In this document: piece after piece, positions 33,247 to 45,004 of the stretch
How positions within the stretch are numbered: the first letter of the stretch is position 1
Layout: the number at the start of each line of letters is the position of its first letter
DNA from: Pythium myriotylum
Lineage: Eukaryota > Oomycota > Peronosporomycetes > Pythiales > Pythiaceae
Direction: 5' to 3'
NCBI GenBank assembly: GCA_023091665.1
Contig: JALJCQ010000017.1
Coordinates: forward strand, 1,550,001-1,614,000
Length of the DNA: 64,000 bases
Program-made: the position numbers and the translations under genes
Notes under the pieces: model-generated
Database searches by the model: none
What the model was told of the DNA's origin: nothing
What the model saw: the letters and a program-made list of their open reading frames with translations, nothing else

Positions 33247-36200
33247 TCACGCTTCTCGGCAGTCTCAGCGAGTCGTACCAGTTCCTCATCACGGCGTTGG
33301 AGTCGCGTGTCGACGCGCTCACGTGGGAACTCGTGACGTCTCGGCTGCTCCACGAAGACATGAAGCGCAAGGAGCAAGGTGGCGACGGAGCCACGCTTGG
33401 CCAAGCGTTCATGACAAGTGACGCGAAGCCCAAGGGCCGTGCAGTCAAGAAGACTGGCACGTGCAACTACTGCGGCAAGATCGGTCATTGGGCCGCGGAG
33501 TGCCACTCGCGTGTCAAGGACAACGGCAACGGCAACGGCAACGGCAACTCCGGCGGCAACGGCAACGGCAACGGAAACGGAAACGGCAACCCTCGGCAAC
33601 GGTTCCAGCGAGCCAACCTTGCGCGAGATGAAGACCCCGGCGAGTACCTGTTCTCGGTCGGGAAGACCCAAGGCAAGTCGAGTCAATCCACGGCGTGGTT
33701 GGTCGACTCGGGTGCAACTCAGCACATGTCGCGAACCAAGCAGTTCATGATGAACTACAAGAAGATTGACCCAGTCGACGTGCATCTGGCCGATGATGGC
33801 ACGGTCCAAGCGGTCGGCGTGGGAGACATTCTCATGTCGATGAAGACTCCAAGCGGTGTCAAGAAGGGTTTGCTCACCAACGTGTGGCATATCCCCAAGC
33901 TCAGCCGCAACCTGTTCTCGGTCGGAAGATTCACGGAGGACGTTGCTCCCGTGACGTTCGACAAGGACGGTTGCTTCGTCGTTCTCAAGGGCGCCAAGCG
34001 GACCATCGGCACTCGTATCGGCAAGGGTCTGTTCAAGCTCAACATGTCTCCAGTGTCGATTGAAGCAGCCCACGCCGCCAGTACAAGACGAGGTCGCGCC
34101 ATGTCCAAGTCGTACCTGTGGCACCTCCGACTCGGTCACATCGGCTTCAGCGGACTCGAAGCCATCGTCAAGAAGGACCTCGCCGACGGACTCGACATTG
34201 GGTCTGTGCAAGAGTGGGAGGTCTGTGAAGGCTGTGCACTCGGCAAGCTGACTCGCGTCAAGTTCCAGTCGGGCACGACCAAGCGGTCTGCGAATCTGCT
34301 TGACGTCGTGTACAGCGATGTGGCCGGCCCCATGAAGACTCCGACTTTCGGCGGCATGAAGTACTTTGCCACGTTCACCGACGACAAGTCTCGACTGTGC
34401 AAGTTGTACCTGATGCGGTCCAAGGACGAAGTCTACGACAAGTTCGTCGAGTTCGTCAACTGGGCCGAGAACCAAACCGGTCGTCGAGTCAAGGTGCTTC
34501 GAACCGACGGCGGCGGCGAGTACCAGTCGGCCAAGCTTGCCAAGTTCTGCCGCAAGCGTGGCATCGAGCACGACGTCACGCCGCCATACACGCCTCAGTT
34601 GAACGGTGTGGCGGAGCGCATGAACCGAACCATCGGTGAGTGTGGTCGTTGCAAGCTCCACCATGCCAACTTGTCCGACGAGTACTGGGGCGAAGCCGTC
34701 ATGACTGCAGTCGAAGTTCGCAACCGACTTCCGACCCGCGCTCAAGACTTGTACAAGTCGCCGTACGAAGAATGGTACGGGAAGAAGCCCTTGCTCGCCA
34801 ACTTCAAGGTGTTCGGCTGCCATGCGTACGTCCACGTGCCCAAGGAGAAGCGGTCGAAGTTCGACGCCCGAGCCATCTTGTGTCGGTTCCTCGGCTACTC
34901 GGACCACGAGAAGGCGTATCGGTTTGAAGAAATCGCAACCGGCCGGATCGTCATCAGTCGAGACGCGCAGTTCATGGAAGACACATTCGACGATGGCAAG
35001 CGCGAAGAACCCTGGAGCAAGTCCGTCGAGTTCCGCGACGATGAAGATGATGAAGATGAAGCAACCGACAACCAAGATGATGAAGACATGGGTGAGCAGC
35101 CAGCCTCACCAGCACCAAGTCAGCGCAGCTACGAGCGACCGGAGTGGCAACAGGGCCAGCGGTCGCAGCGTCCAGCAGCACCAGCATCGGCCCAGCAGCC
35201 GAATGTCGACTACGCACCAGGGTCCAAGCGCCACTCTCGCACGCACTCGCTCGAGAACCTGGCTGAACCGCCAGTTGAGAAGCGCTACGGACGTGTTGGA
35301 CGCACAAGTGGTGCGACTCCACCACCCACGCAAGGTCCAAGGACATCGCTCGAAGATCTGTCTACACTGCTCACGTCGATCGAAGAGGAAGGCGTAGAAG
35401 ATGAAGACGAAGAAGGCGAAGACGTGCAAGAACAAGGGGGAGAAGACCAAGATTACGAAGAGTTTGCTCTCGTCGTGAATTCAGGGGGAGAGTTGCCGAC
35501 ATCGTTCAAGTCGGCGATGGAATCCGACGACGCCAGCAACTGGAAGGAAGCTTGCGACTCCGAGCTCGAGTCGCTCAAGAAGAACGAAACCTGGGACCTT
35601 GTCCCTTTGCCAGCCGGACGCAAGGCCATCACCAGCAAGTGGGTGTTCAAGGTCAAGGAAACCGCCGAAGGACTCGTCGAGCGGTACAAGGCTCGACTCG
35701 TTGCCAAGGGGTTCCTGCAGAAGTACGGCATCGACTTCGAAGAGACGTTCGCACCCGTCGCCAAGTTCACGTCGATCCGCACCATCCTCAGCATCGCCGC
35801 TCGACACAAGCTCATGATCCATCAGATGGATGTCAAGACGGCGTTCCTGAACGGCAACCTCGACGAAGAAATCTACATGAAGCAGCCCGAAGGCTTCGTC
35901 GACCAGCGCCACCCCGACTACGTGTGCAAGCTCAAGCGCTCGCTCTACGGTCTCAAGCAGTCGCCACGCATGTGGAACCAGACCATCGACGCCTTCATGC
36001 GCAAGGTCGGCTTCACCAAGTGCGAGATGGACCACTGCGTGTACGTCAAGCGGAGCGGCTCAGCGATGATCTTCGTGGTGATCTACGTCGACGACCTCAT
36101 CCTCGCCTGCAACAGCCTCGAGTTGCTCACGGCGACCAAGCGTGCACTCAGCGAACGCTTCGAGATGTCCGACCTCGGCGAACTCAAGTACTGCCTCGGC

Positions 36201-37118
36201 ATGGAAGTTGATCAAGACCCCAAGTCCGGCGACGTGACCATGCGGCAGACCAAGTTCCTGCAGTCGATCCTGACCAAGTTCGGCATGCAAGACTGCAAAC
36301 CAGTGAGGACTCCTCAAGACCCCGGACTCAAGCTGACCAAGGCCATGTGTGAAGGTGGTTGCAAGCACGAAGACACCATGAAGAACGTGCCGTACCGAAG
36401 TGCAGTCGGCGCACTCATGTACCTCATGGTCGGCACTCGACCAGACCTCGCAGCGGCAGTCGGCACACTCAGCCAGTTCGCCGCGGACCCGTGTCCAACA
36501 CATTGGCAAGCTCTCAAGCGTGTGCTCCGGTATCTGCAAGCGACTCCGACGTACGGCCTGCAGTTCTCGGCATCGAACGACGGAAGACTGGTCGGCTACT
36601 CCGACGCCGACTGGGCTGGCGACATCGAGTCACGTCGAAGCACCAGCGGCTACGTGTTCATGCTCAACGGCGGATGCATCAGCTGGCGCAGCAAGAAGCA
36701 GCGAACTGTCGCCCTCTCCTCGACCGAAGCAGAGTACATGGCTCTATCGGAAGCGATCCAAGAAGCCGTGTGGCTCAAGGCGTTCCTGTGCGAACTCGGC
36801 GAAGTTGCAAGCGACCAAGCGCTCACGGTGTACGAAGACAACCAAGGTGCGATCGCGTTGGCCAAGAACCCCGAGTTCCACAAGCGCACCAAGCACATCG
36901 ACATTCGCTACCACTTCGTTCGTGAGAAGGTCGAGGACGGTCAAGTGTGTCTGCAGTATTGCCCGACCCAAGACATGCTTGCCGACATCATGACCAAGCC
37001 GATCCCCACTGTCCAGTTCGACGTGCTCCGCACCAAGCTTGGTGTTCAAGACGCAGTCGAGTCGAGGGGGAGTGTTGAAGATGATGCGCCTCGAACCCAG
37101 CGTCATCATTCCAGTTGA
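33240..37118 (+). CDS. CopA gag C-terminus-protease-integrase-RT-RNase H (A10)
   Basis: Open for about 1290 codons after the 5-bp duplication. The first codons ([13 protein letters not shown]) have no nearby ATG; the first plausible Met is MKRKEQGG. Contains knuckle [14 protein letters not shown], protease [14 protein letters not shown] and DD35E integrase with Tyr at the codon that is amber elsewhere, a linker with DEATDNQ but two residues shorter, RT YVDD and RNase H. It ends in the 3' LTR at 37118. Enzymatically complete, but without a usable gag start. It probably moved with Gag supplied by another copy, or acquired the lesions after copying. Confidence 0.85.
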   Translation: MVITLLGSLSESYQFLITALESRVDALTWELVTSRLLHEDMKRKEQGGDGATLGQAFMTSDAKPKGRAVKKTGTCNYCGKIGHWAAECHSRVKDNGNGNGNGNSGGNGNGNGNGNGNPRQRFQRANLARDEDPGEYLFSVGKTQGKSSQSTAWLVDSGATQHMSRTKQFMMNYKKIDPVDVHLADDGTVQAVGVGDILMSMKTPSGVKKGLLTNVWHIPKLSRNLFSVGRFTEDVAPVTFDKDGCFVVLKGAKRTIGTRIGKGLFKLNMSPVSIEAAHAASTRRGRAMSKSYLWHLRLGHIGFSGLEAIVKKDLADGLDIGSVQEWEVCEGCALGKLTRVKFQSGTTKRSANLLDVVYSDVAGPMKTPTFGGMKYFATFTDDKSRLCKLYLMRSKDEVYDKFVEFVNWAENQTGRRVKVLRTDGGGEYQSAKLAKFCRKRGIEHDVTPPYTPQLNGVAERMNRTIGECGRCKLHHANLSDEYWGEAVMTAVEVRNRLPTRAQDLYKSPYEEWYGKKPLLANFKVFGCHAYVHVPKEKRSKFDARAILCRFLGYSDHEKAYRFEEIATGRIVISRDAQFMEDTFDDGKREEPWSKSVEFRDDEDDEDEATDNQDDEDMGEQPASPAPSQRSYERPEWQQGQRSQRPAAPASAQQPNVDYAPGSKRHSRTHSLENLAEPPVEKRYGRVGRTSGATPPPTQGPRTSLEDLSTLLTSIEEEGVEDEDEEGEDVQEQGGEDQDYEEFALVVNSGGELPTSFKSAMESDDASNWKEACDSELESLKKNETWDLVPLPAGRKAITSKWVFKVKETAEGLVERYKARLVAKGFLQKYGIDFEETFAPVAKFTSIRTILSIAARHKLMIHQMDVKTAFLNGNLDEEIYMKQPEGFVDQRHPDYVCKLKRSLYGLKQSPRMWNQTIDAFMRKVGFTKCEMDHCVYVKRSGSAMIFVVIYVDDLILACNSLELLTATKRALSERFEMSDLGELKYCLGMEVDQDPKSGDVTMRQTKFLQSILTKFGMQDCKPVRTPQDPGLKLTKAMCEGGCKHEDTMKNVPYRSAVGALMYLMVGTRPDLAAAVGTLSQFAADPCPTHWQALKRVLRYLQATPTYGLQFSASNDGRLVGYSDADWAGDIESRRSTSGYVFMLNGGCISWRSKKQRTVALSSTEAEYMALSEAIQEAVWLKAFLCELGEVASDQALTVYEDNQGAIALAKNPEFHKRTKHIDIRYHFVREKVEDGQVCLQYCPTQDMLADIMTKPIPTVQFDVLRTKLGVQDAVESRGSVEDDAPRTQRHHSS

Positions 37119-37431
37119 AGCTCGGCAGTTGAAGCTCGGCTGTAGAAGATTCTCCTGCAGAAGACTCTCCGTGGAAGATTCGACATGTGGAAGATTCGAC
37201 ATGTGGAAGATTCTCCGTCTGGTTCTGGTTTGAATCCAGTGCCACCCATCGACTTCGTTGAAGTATCCACGAAGTTAGTTTATGTTTGCATATGTTTACG
37301 ATAGGTAGGACATACATTTGATTACGGTAGCGTAGGACACACACAGACGGCTTAGAGGTAGCAGCAGCGAACTAAGTCCCGATCAATTCACTTTGCATTT
37401 TGCATCCCACCAACCAAGCGACCTTCCAACA
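37073..37431 (+). repeat. CopA LTR, 359 bp (3' LTR of A10)
   Basis: After GAGTCGAGGGGGAG; matches the 5' LTR at 32378 including its private variants. Confidence 0.94.
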
Positions 37432-37928
37432 TTCGGGAGTCCGGATGAATACTTGTTCCTTCATCACGCCATAAAGGAAAGCAGTTACGACGTCGAGTTG
37501 CTCAACAGGCCAACCGAATGACTTTGCTAGTGCAATCATCATGCGAAGAGTCGTGTACTTGAATACTGGTGCAAACGTCTCGGTGTAGTCGATACCGTAC
37601 TTCTGCTTGAATCCTCGAGCCACAAGTCGAGCCTTGTACTTGTCGATCGAACCATCGGCACGTCTTTTGATCTTGAACACCCACTTGGCGTCGATCGCTC
37701 GTTCGCCGTTTGGAAGCTTGGCTGGTGAGAACACTTCTCGTTCTTGCATAGATCGTAACTCGGCAGTAATCGCACGCTTCCAGTGTTCTTGATCTGGGCC
37801 ACTGACGGCCTCTTCATACGTGCTTGGTTCAGTGAAATCGCTGGTCTCTGTCAGGTTCGCACTTGCACGCCACCACTCGACTGGGGACATTCGTCGTCGG
37901 GTTGATCTTCGAACACTTTCCGAACCGC
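37432..37928 (-). pseudogene. CopB RT N-terminal part (B1)
   Basis: Frame with RRRMSPVEWWRASANLTE, KWVFKIKRRADGSIDKYKARLVARGFKQKYGIDYTETFAPVFKYT and DVVTAFLYGVMKEQVFIRTPE, cut at TTCGG by A10. Upstream it ends at the GAACCGC junction to partial LTR, losing the rest of the linker and integrase. Confidence 0.84.
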
Positions 37929-38000
37929 ATTTTCTACAGTTGAATCTTCCACAACTTGAACTTCAACTTCAAGATGTTGTGACACATTGTACCCATAATA
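37929..38000 (-). repeat. CopB LTR fragment, 72 bp
   Basis: Only the first 72 bp of the LTR in coding orientation (TATTATGGG... to ...CTGTAGAAAAT), joined to linker sequence GAACCGC. Identical junction at 39662/39663. Confidence 0.9.
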
Positions 38001-38007
38001 GCCCCCC

Positions 38008-39624
38008 TCAATGGTCACAGCCTTGAATTCCGAGGGCTTGAGTGAGCTCTTGGTGACGGGGACCGGGTAGACCCTTCGTGAGCAAGTCGGCGTTCATGGT
38101 TGAGCTTGGGCAGTACTTTACTTCGACTTCCCCGGACTTGACTTCATCACGAATGTGGTGGTATTTGATGTCGATGTGCTTGGCACGACCATGGTTTACT
38201 GGGTTCTTGGTCATCTTGATGCATGACTGGTTGTCTTCAAGAATCACCAACTTCGGACTTGGGACTTGTGCAGCGTCCAATGCTTCACACAGTAGGCGAT
38301 GGACCCACTTGCCCTCTTGAATTGCGAGACTCAATGCGATGTACTCGGCTTCGCTTGTAGATAGGGAGACACTTGATTGCTTCTTGGATCCCCAGCTAAT
38401 GGGTCCGCCGGCAAGTGTAAACACGTAGCCGGATGTTGACTTGCGGTCTGATATGTCACCGGCCCAATCGGCATCGGAGTAGCCAGCAAACTTCATGTCC
38501 GGGTCTGTAGTGAATCGAATCCCGTGCGACTTGGTGCCTTGGAGGTAACGGAAGATGCGCTTGACGGCAATCCAATGGACTTCATGGGGCGCTTCCATGA
38601 ATCGCGAGACCATTCCCACGGCGAATGCAATGTCAGGTCGAGTGGCATACATTACATGCATCAGTGCACCAACTGCCTCGCGGTATGGGGCATTGGTGAC
38701 CGGCACATCGTCTTCATTCGTCGTGGTGAGCTTGGTACTGACGTCAACTGGGCTTGCTACCGGCTTGCAGTCTTCCATGTTGAAGCGCTTTAAGATGTCA
38801 CTGATGTAACGGCGCTGGCACAGAGTAACCGAACCATCTGCATTGTCGACGAGTTCGATGCCGAGGACAAACTTGCATGGACCATTGTCGGTCATCTCGA
38901 ATCGCGTCTTGAGTTGTGACTTCACGTCCGTGATCAGGTCAGGCGAACTTCCAGTAATGATCACATCGTCAACGTAGACGAGTAGGAGCACACACTGGCC
39001 ATCGATACACTTGATGTACAGACACGGATCGGACTTGGATGCGTTGAAGCCGATCGATCGTACGTACTCGTCGAAGGTTTCGTTCCAGACCCGAGACGCC
39101 TGTTTTAGTCCGTAGATGGACTTGAGTAGCTTGAGACAGTCGTAGCCTCGCTCGAGTTCCATGCCTTCGGGAGTCCGGATGAATACTTGTTCCTTCATCA
39201 CGCCATAAAGGAAAGCAGTTACGACGTCGAGTTGCTCAACAGGCCAACCGAATGACTTTGCTAGTGCAATCATCATGCGAAGAGTCGTGTACTTGAATAC
39301 TGGTGCAAACGTCTCGGTGTAGTCGATACCGTACTTCTGCTTGAATCCTCGAGCCACAAGTCGAGCCTTGTACTTGTCGATCGAACCATCGGCACGTCTT
39401 TTGATCTTGAACACCCACTTGGCGTCGATCGCTCGTTCGCCGTTTGGAAGCTTGGCTGGTGAGAACACTTCTCGTTCTTGCATAGATCGTAACTCGGCAG
39501 TAATCGCACGCTTCCAGTGTTCTTGATCTGGGCCACTGACGGCCTCTTCATACGTGCTTGGTTCAGTGAAATCGCTGGTCTCTGTCAGGTTCGCACTTGC
39601 ACGCCACCACTCGACTGGGGACAT
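38008..39624 (-). pseudogene. CopB RT-RNase H (B2)
   Basis: 538-codon open frame from MSPVEWWRASANL. RT with WVFKIKRRADG, YTETFAPVFKYT, DVVTAFLYG, SIYGLKQASRVWNE and YVDDVIITGSS; RNase H with [18 protein letters not shown] and EDNQSCIKM. It is uninterrupted but lacks gag, protease, integrase and LTR promoter upstream. The stop overlaps the start of the polypurine stretch. Confidence 0.83.
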
Positions 39625-39662
39625 TCGTCGTCGGGTTGATCTTCGAACACTTTCCGAACCGC

Positions 39663-39734
39663 ATTTTCTACAGTTGAATCTTCCACAACTTGAACTTCAA
39701 CTTCAAGATGTTGTGACACATTGTACCCATAATA
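39663..39734 (-). repeat. CopB LTR fragment, 72 bp
   Basis: Second copy of the truncated LTR, with the same breakpoint as 37929-38000. Confidence 0.9.
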
Positions 39735-39741
39735 GCCCCCC

Positions 39742-41297
39742 TCAATGGTCACAGCCTTGAATTCCGAGGGCTTGAGTGAGCTCTTGGTGACGGGGACCGG
39801 GTAGACCCTTCGTGAGCAAGTCGGCGTTCATGGTTGAGCTTGGGCAGTACTTTACTTCGACTTCCCCGGACTTGACTTCATCACGAATGTGGTGGTATTT
39901 GATGTCGATGTGCTTGGCACGACCATGGTTTACTGGGTTCTTGGTCATCTTGATGCATGACTGGTTGTCTTCAAGAATCACCAACTTCGGACTTGGGACT
40001 TGTGCAGCGTCCAATGCTTCACACAGTAGGCGATGGACCCACTTGCCCTCTTGAATTGCGAGACTCAATGCGATGTACTCGGCTTCGCTTGTAGATAGGG
40101 AGACACTTGATTGCTTCTTGGATCCCCAGCTAATGGGTCCGCCGGCAAGTGTAAACACGTAGCCGGATGTTGACTTGCGGTCTGATATGTCACCGGCCCA
40201 ATCGGCATCGGAGTAGCCAGCAAACTTCATGTCCGGGTCTGTAGTGAATCGAATCCCGTGCGACTTGGTGCCTTGGAGGTAACGGAAGATGCGCTTGACG
40301 GCAATCCAATGGACTTCATGGGGCGCTTCCATGAATCGCGAGACCATTCCCACGGCGAATGCAATGTCAGGTCGAGTGGCACACATTACATGCATCAGTG
40401 CACCAACTGCCTCGCGGTATGGGGCATTGGTGACCGGCACATCGTCTTCATTCGTCGTGGTGAGCTTGGTACTGACGTCAACTGGGCTTGCTACCGGCTT
40501 GCAGTCTTCCATGTTGAAGCGCTTTAAGATGTCACTGATGTAACGGCGCTGGCACAGAGTAACCGAACCATCTGCATTGTCGACGAGTTCGATGCCGAGG
40601 ACAAACTTGCATGGACCATTGTCGGTCATCTCGAATCGCGTCTTGAGTTGTGACTTCACGTCCGTGATCAGGTCAGGCGAACTTCCAGTAATGATCACAT
40701 CGTCAACGTAGACGAGTAGGAGCACACACTGGCCATCGATACACTTGATGTACAGACACGGATCGGACTTGGATGCGTTGAAGCCGATCGATCGTACGTA
40801 CTCGTCGAAGGTTTCGTTCCAGACCCGAGACGCCTGTTTTAGTCCGTAGATGGACTTGAGTAGCTTGAGACAGTCGTAGCCTCGCTCGAGTTCCATGCCT
40901 TCGGGAGTCCGGATGAATACTTGTTCCTTCATCACGCCATAAAGGAAAGCAGTTACGACGTCGAGTTGCTCAACAGGCCAACCGAATGACTTTGCTAGTG
41001 CAATCATCATGCGAAGAGTCGTGTACTTGAATACTGGTGCAAACGTCTCGGTGTAGTCGATACCGTACTTCTGCTTGAATCCTCGAGCCACAAGTCGAGC
41101 CTTGTACTTGTCGATCGAACCATCGGCACGTCTTTTGATCTTGAACACCCACTTGGCGTCGATCGCTCGTTCGCCGTTTGGAAGCTTGGCTGGTGAGAAC
41201 ACTTCTCGTTCTTGCATAGATCGTAACTCGGCAGTAATCGCACGCTTCCAGTGTTCTTGATCTGGGCCACTGACGGCCTCTTCATACGTGCTTGGTT
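39742..41297 (-). pseudogene. CopB RT-RNase H (B3)
   Basis: Same RT-RNase H frame as B2, truncated upstream at CTTGGTT (Lys/Pro-Ser-Thr-Tyr-Glu-Glu-Ala-Val region) by the + strand CopB LTR beginning at 41298. The open frame runs 41 codons further into that LTR antisense (MENFPPENFLHGN...), which is fortuitous. Confidence 0.83.
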
Positions 41298-41652
41298 TAT
41301 TATGGGTACAATGTGTCACAACATCTTGAAGTTGAAGTTCAAGTTGTGGAAGATTCAACTGTAGAAAATTCTCATGTGGAAGATTCCCATGTAGAAAATT
41401 CTCAGGTGGAAAGTTCTCCATCTAGTTCTGGGTTGAACCCAGTTCAACCCATCAACCTTGTTGAAGTACCCACGAAGTGTGTATACCTCTGCATATGATT
41501 ACGATAGGTAGGACATGCATATGTTTATGGTAGCGTAGGACACAAGACGGCTTAGAGGTAGCGACAGCGAACTAAGTCCCGATCAATTCACTCTGCATTT
41601 TGCCAAGCTTCAGTCAAGTCCACTCCTCTTCTCGACTTCGTGACCTTTAATA
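41298..41652 (+). repeat. CopB LTR, 355 bp (5' LTR of B4)
   Basis: TATTATGGG...CTTTAATA followed by primer site GGTTATGAGCCC. It marks an inversion point between - strand B3 and + strand B4. Confidence 0.94.
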
Positions 41653-41656
41653 GGTT

Positions 41657-43174
41657 ATGAGCCCAAGTACCATGACGGACAAGACAAAGACTCTCGTTGA
41701 CAAGTTCCGTGGCGACAACTACGCTTCGTGGGCACGCTACATGCGAGGCGTGTTCCTAACCAAGTCGGTGTGGAATGTCGTGAACATCAACGAGACGCCG
41801 ACGTTCTCGGACCCGCGGATCAAGGACGAGTACATCAGGACCAACAACATCGCGTTCGGCCTGATGCTCCTCCATATCGACGCGGAGTACCACCACATCG
41901 TCGACGACTGTGAAGAAGCTCATGTGGCATGGAAGCGACTCCGTTCGTTGTACGAAGGGTCGCAGAAGGCGGGTCGAATCTACTTGAAGCGTCAGCTCTT
42001 TAGTATGGAGATGAAGGAAGGCGCGAATGTGTTGCATCACTGCAACGAGATCCTCAACATCCACGCCAAGCTTGTGGCCATCGGCGCGAAGATGGAGGAC
42101 GAAGATGTGGCAATTTGTCTGCTGCGCAGTTTGCCTAAGAGCTATGAGAACGTGGTTCTGCACATCGAGATGAGCAATGCCGACTTGAGAACTAAAGAAG
42201 TGATCAAGGCTCTCACGAACGAGCACGTGAAGCGTGCCGGCGAGATGAAGACTGCAGCCACCAAGCTCGACGACCAAGCCAAGGCGTTTGTGTCGGAGCA
42301 AGATACTCGTGTATGCTCGCACTGCGGCAAGACTGGTCACTTAGTTGACCGTTGTTGGGCCAAGAACAAGCAAGAAGGTCGCAAATTCGGCGGTGGTCGC
42401 TTTGGCGGAAAACGCGCGAACCACGTACAACGCGACTATGAAGAAGACGATGACGCCATCGCCTTCGCTGTATCAATGGAGGCCAGTATAGCGCCGGACA
42501 CTTCCATGATTGGGAAGTGGGCGATTGACAGTGATGCCACGCACCATGTCTGTAACGACCGCTCGATGTTTGCCAGTTTGGCTGAGGGCGACCACGATGA
42601 ACTTGTGGTCGCGGAAGGAACGAAGACCAAGATCCTCGGCGTTGGCACAGTGCACGAGCGCGCTATCATTCACGGCGGACAAGTTCGTGACCTCGAACTC
42701 CGCGACGTATTATACGTACCAGGAATCAGGAAGAATCTGCTTTCAATCCCGCAGATCAACAAGTCAGGCAAGTTTCGCGTTGTCTTCGAAGGGCCTGCAA
42801 TGAGCGTATTCGACAAAAGGTCGCGGAAGGTCGTCGCGACTGCTCAACTTGCGTTCGGGTTGTTTTGGCTCCGCTCATTCCCGCGCGCCACTTCGCCTTC
42901 AGCTTTGACAATCTCGGCGGACCGCGCAATCTCGATCCTGCACGAGCGCATGGGTCATGCATCGACTCCGTTGTATTATGGGTACAATGTGTCACAACAT
43001 CTTGAAGTTGAAGTTCAAGTTGTGGAAGATTCAACTGTAGAAAATTCTCATGTGGAAGATTCCCATGTAGAAAATTCTCAGGTGGAAAGTTCTCCATCTA
43101 GTTCTGGGTTGAACCCAGTTCAACCCATCAACCTTGTTGAAGTACCCACGAAGTGTGTATACCTCTGCATATGA
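41657..43174 (+). CDS. CopB gag-protease ending in the downstream LTR (B4)
   Basis: 505 codons. MSPSTMTDKTKTLVDKF starts with an ATG inside the primer site; MTDKTK is an alternative start. Gag (KFRGDNYASWARYMRG), CCHC knuckle CSHCGKTGHLVDRC, and a protease region whose active-site motif is IDSDATHH rather than the usual D-S/T-G-A. Then HERMGHASTP, after which the frame enters the inserted LTR and adds about 69 codons (YYGYNVSQHLEVEVQ, then five VE[DNS]S-type pentapeptides) before stopping. Lacks integrase, RT and RNase H. It has its own full LTR upstream, so expression is plausible. Confidence 0.84.
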   Translation: MSPSTMTDKTKTLVDKFRGDNYASWARYMRGVFLTKSVWNVVNINETPTFSDPRIKDEYIRTNNIAFGLMLLHIDAEYHHIVDDCEEAHVAWKRLRSLYEGSQKAGRIYLKRQLFSMEMKEGANVLHHCNEILNIHAKLVAIGAKMEDEDVAICLLRSLPKSYENVVLHIEMSNADLRTKEVIKALTNEHVKRAGEMKTAATKLDDQAKAFVSEQDTRVCSHCGKTGHLVDRCWAKNKQEGRKFGGGRFGGKRANHVQRDYEEDDDAIAFAVSMEASIAPDTSMIGKWAIDSDATHHVCNDRSMFASLAEGDHDELVVAEGTKTKILGVGTVHERAIIHGGQVRDLELRDVLYVPGIRKNLLSIPQINKSGKFRVVFEGPAMSVFDKRSRKVVATAQLAFGLFWLRSFPRATSPSALTISADRAISILHERMGHASTPLYYGYNVSQHLEVEVQVVEDSTVENSHVEDSHVENSQVESSPSSSGLNPVQPINLVEVPTKCVYLCI

Positions 43175-43328
43175 TTACGATAGGTAGGACATGCATATGT
43201 TTATGGTAGCGTAGGACACAAGACGGCTTAGAGGTAGCGACAGCGAACTAAGTCCCGATCAATTCACTCTGCATTTTGCCAAGCTTCAGTCAAGTCCACT
43301 CCTCTTCTCGACTTCGTGACCTTTAATA
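42974..43328 (+). repeat. CopB LTR, 355 bp (5' LTR of B5)
   Basis: Preceded by CGTTG, followed by primer site. Boundary between tandem units. Confidence 0.94.
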
Positions 43329-44649
43329 GGTTATGAGCCCAAGTACCATGACGGACAAGACAAAGACTCTCGTTGACAAGTTCCGTGGCGACAACTACGC
43401 TTCGTGGGCACGCTACATGCGAGGCGTGTTCCTAACCAAGTCGGTGTGGAATGTCGTGAACATCAACGAGACGCCGACGTTCTCGGACCCGCGGATCAAG
43501 GACGAGTACATCAGGACCAACAACATCGCGTTCGGCCTGATGCTCCTCCATATCGACGCGGAGTACCACCACATCGTCGACGACTGTGAAGAAGCTCATG
43601 TGGCATGGAAGCGACTCCGTTCGTTGTACGAAGGGTCGCAGAAGGCGGGTCGAATCTACTTGAAGCGTCAGCTCTTTAGTATGGAGATGAAGGAAGGCGC
43701 GAATGTGTTGCATCACTGCAACGAGATCCTCAACATCCACGCCAAGCTTGTGGCCATCGGCGCGAAGATGGAGGACGAAGATGTGGCAATTTGTCTGCTG
43801 CGCAGTTTGCCTAAGAGCTATGAGAACGTGGTTCTGCACATCGAGATGAGCAATGCCGACTTGAGAACTAAAGAAGTGATCAAGGCTCTCACGAACGAGC
43901 ACGTGAAGCGTGCCGGCGAGATGAAGACTGCAGCCACCAAGCTCGACGACCAAGCCAAGGCGTTTGTGTCGGAGCAAGATACTCGTGTATGCTCGCACTG
44001 CGGCAAGACTGGTCACTTAGTTGACCGTTGTTGGGCCAAGAACAAGCAAGAAGGTCGCAAATTCGGCGGTGGTCGCTTTGGCGGAAAACGCGCGAACCAC
44101 GTACAACGCGACTATGAAGAAGACGATGACGCCATCGCCTTCGCTGTATCAATGGAGGCCAGTATAGCGCCGGACACTTCCATGATTGGGAAGTGGGCGA
44201 TTGACAGTGATGCCACGCACCATGTCTGTAACGACCGCTCGATGTTTGCCAGTTTGGCTGAGGGCGACCACGATGAACTTGTGGTCGCGGAAGGAACGAA
44301 GACCAAGATCCTCGGCGTTGGCACAGTGCACGAGCGCGCTATCATTCACGGCGGACAAGTTCGTGACCTCGAACTCCGCGACGTATTATACGTACCAGGA
44401 ATCAGGAAGAATCTGCTTTCAATCCCGCAGATCAACAAGTCAGGCAAGTTTCGCGTTGTCTTCGAAGGGCCTGCAATGAGCGTATTCGACAAAAGGTCGC
44501 GGAAGGTCGTCGCGACTGCTCAACTTGCGTTCGGGTTGTTTTGGCTCCGCTCATTCCCGCGCGCCACTTCGCCTTCAGCTTTGACAATCTCGGCGGACCG
44601 CGCAATCTCGATCCTGCACGAGCGCATGGGTCATGCATCGACTCCGTTG
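42974..44649 (+). mobile_element. CopB tandem unit B5 (LTR-gag-protease)
   Basis: 1676-bp unit: full LTR, primer site, gag and protease up to CCGTTG. Appears identical to B6 and to the 5' part of B4. Confidence 0.88.
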
Positions 44650-44850
44650 TATTATGGGTACAATGTGTCACAACATCTTGAAGTTGAAGTTCAAGTTGTG
44701 GAAGATTCAACTGTAGAAAATTCTCATGTGGAAGATTCCCATGTAGAAAATTCTCAGGTGGAAAGTTCTCCATCTAGTTCTGGGTTGAACCCAGTTCAAC
44801 CCATCAACCTTGTTGAAGTACCCACGAAGTGTGTATACCTCTGCATATGA
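43333..44850 (+). CDS. CopB gag-protease ending in LTR (B5)
   Basis: Translation identical to the 505-residue frame of B4, including CSHCGKTGHLVDRC, the IDSDATHH protease motif and the LTR-encoded tail. Transcription from the LTR at 42974 would end in the LTR at 44650, giving a short gag-protease RNA with primer site and R-U5 but no integrase or RT. Confidence 0.82.
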   Translation: MSPSTMTDKTKTLVDKFRGDNYASWARYMRGVFLTKSVWNVVNINETPTFSDPRIKDEYIRTNNIAFGLMLLHIDAEYHHIVDDCEEAHVAWKRLRSLYEGSQKAGRIYLKRQLFSMEMKEGANVLHHCNEILNIHAKLVAIGAKMEDEDVAICLLRSLPKSYENVVLHIEMSNADLRTKEVIKALTNEHVKRAGEMKTAATKLDDQAKAFVSEQDTRVCSHCGKTGHLVDRCWAKNKQEGRKFGGGRFGGKRANHVQRDYEEDDDAIAFAVSMEASIAPDTSMIGKWAIDSDATHHVCNDRSMFASLAEGDHDELVVAEGTKTKILGVGTVHERAIIHGGQVRDLELRDVLYVPGIRKNLLSIPQINKSGKFRVVFEGPAMSVFDKRSRKVVATAQLAFGLFWLRSFPRATSPSALTISADRAISILHERMGHASTPLYYGYNVSQHLEVEVQVVEDSTVENSHVEDSHVENSQVESSPSSSGLNPVQPINLVEVPTKCVYLCI

Positions 44851-45004
44851 TTACGATAGGTAGGACATGCATATGTTTATGGTAGCGTAGGACACAAGAC
44901 GGCTTAGAGGTAGCGACAGCGAACTAAGTCCCGATCAATTCACTCTGCATTTTGCCAAGCTTCAGTCAAGTCCACTCCTCTTCTCGACTTCGTGACCTTT
45001 AATA
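44650..45004 (+). repeat. CopB LTR, 355 bp (5' LTR of B6)
   Basis: Preceded by CGTTG, followed by primer site. Confidence 0.94.

Larger units (their letters stand above)
32378..37431 (+). mobile_element. CopA copy A10, full length (5054 bp), gag-defective
   Basis: Complete element with apparently identical 359-bp LTRs and a perfect target duplication in B1, so a recent insertion. Gag carries two frame lesions. Everything downstream, from the gag C-terminus to RNase H, is open, with Tyr at the integrase variable codon. Confidence 0.92.
32373..37436. other. Target-site duplication TTCGG around A10
   Basis: TTCGG at 32373-32377 and 37432-37436 flanks the LTR ends of A10 exactly. Confidence 0.9.
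30853..37928 (-). mobile_element. CopB copy B1 (3' portion), split by A10
   Basis: 3' LTR and RT-RNase H portion of a - strand CopB, interrupted at TTCGG by the complete CopA A10 (32378-37431). On the right it stops in the linker before RT (GAACCGC) and joins a 72-bp piece of CopB LTR. Gag, protease, integrase and the 5' LTR are missing. Confidence 0.88.
37929..39662 (-). mobile_element. CopB tandem unit B2 (LTR fragment + RT/RNase H)
   Basis: 72-bp LTR piece plus 1662 bp of RT-RNase H. The same unit begins again at 39663, a period of 1734 bp. It has one substitution, TGCATAC for TGCACAC-type near 38646 (Cys to Tyr in HVMCATRP). Confidence 0.86.
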
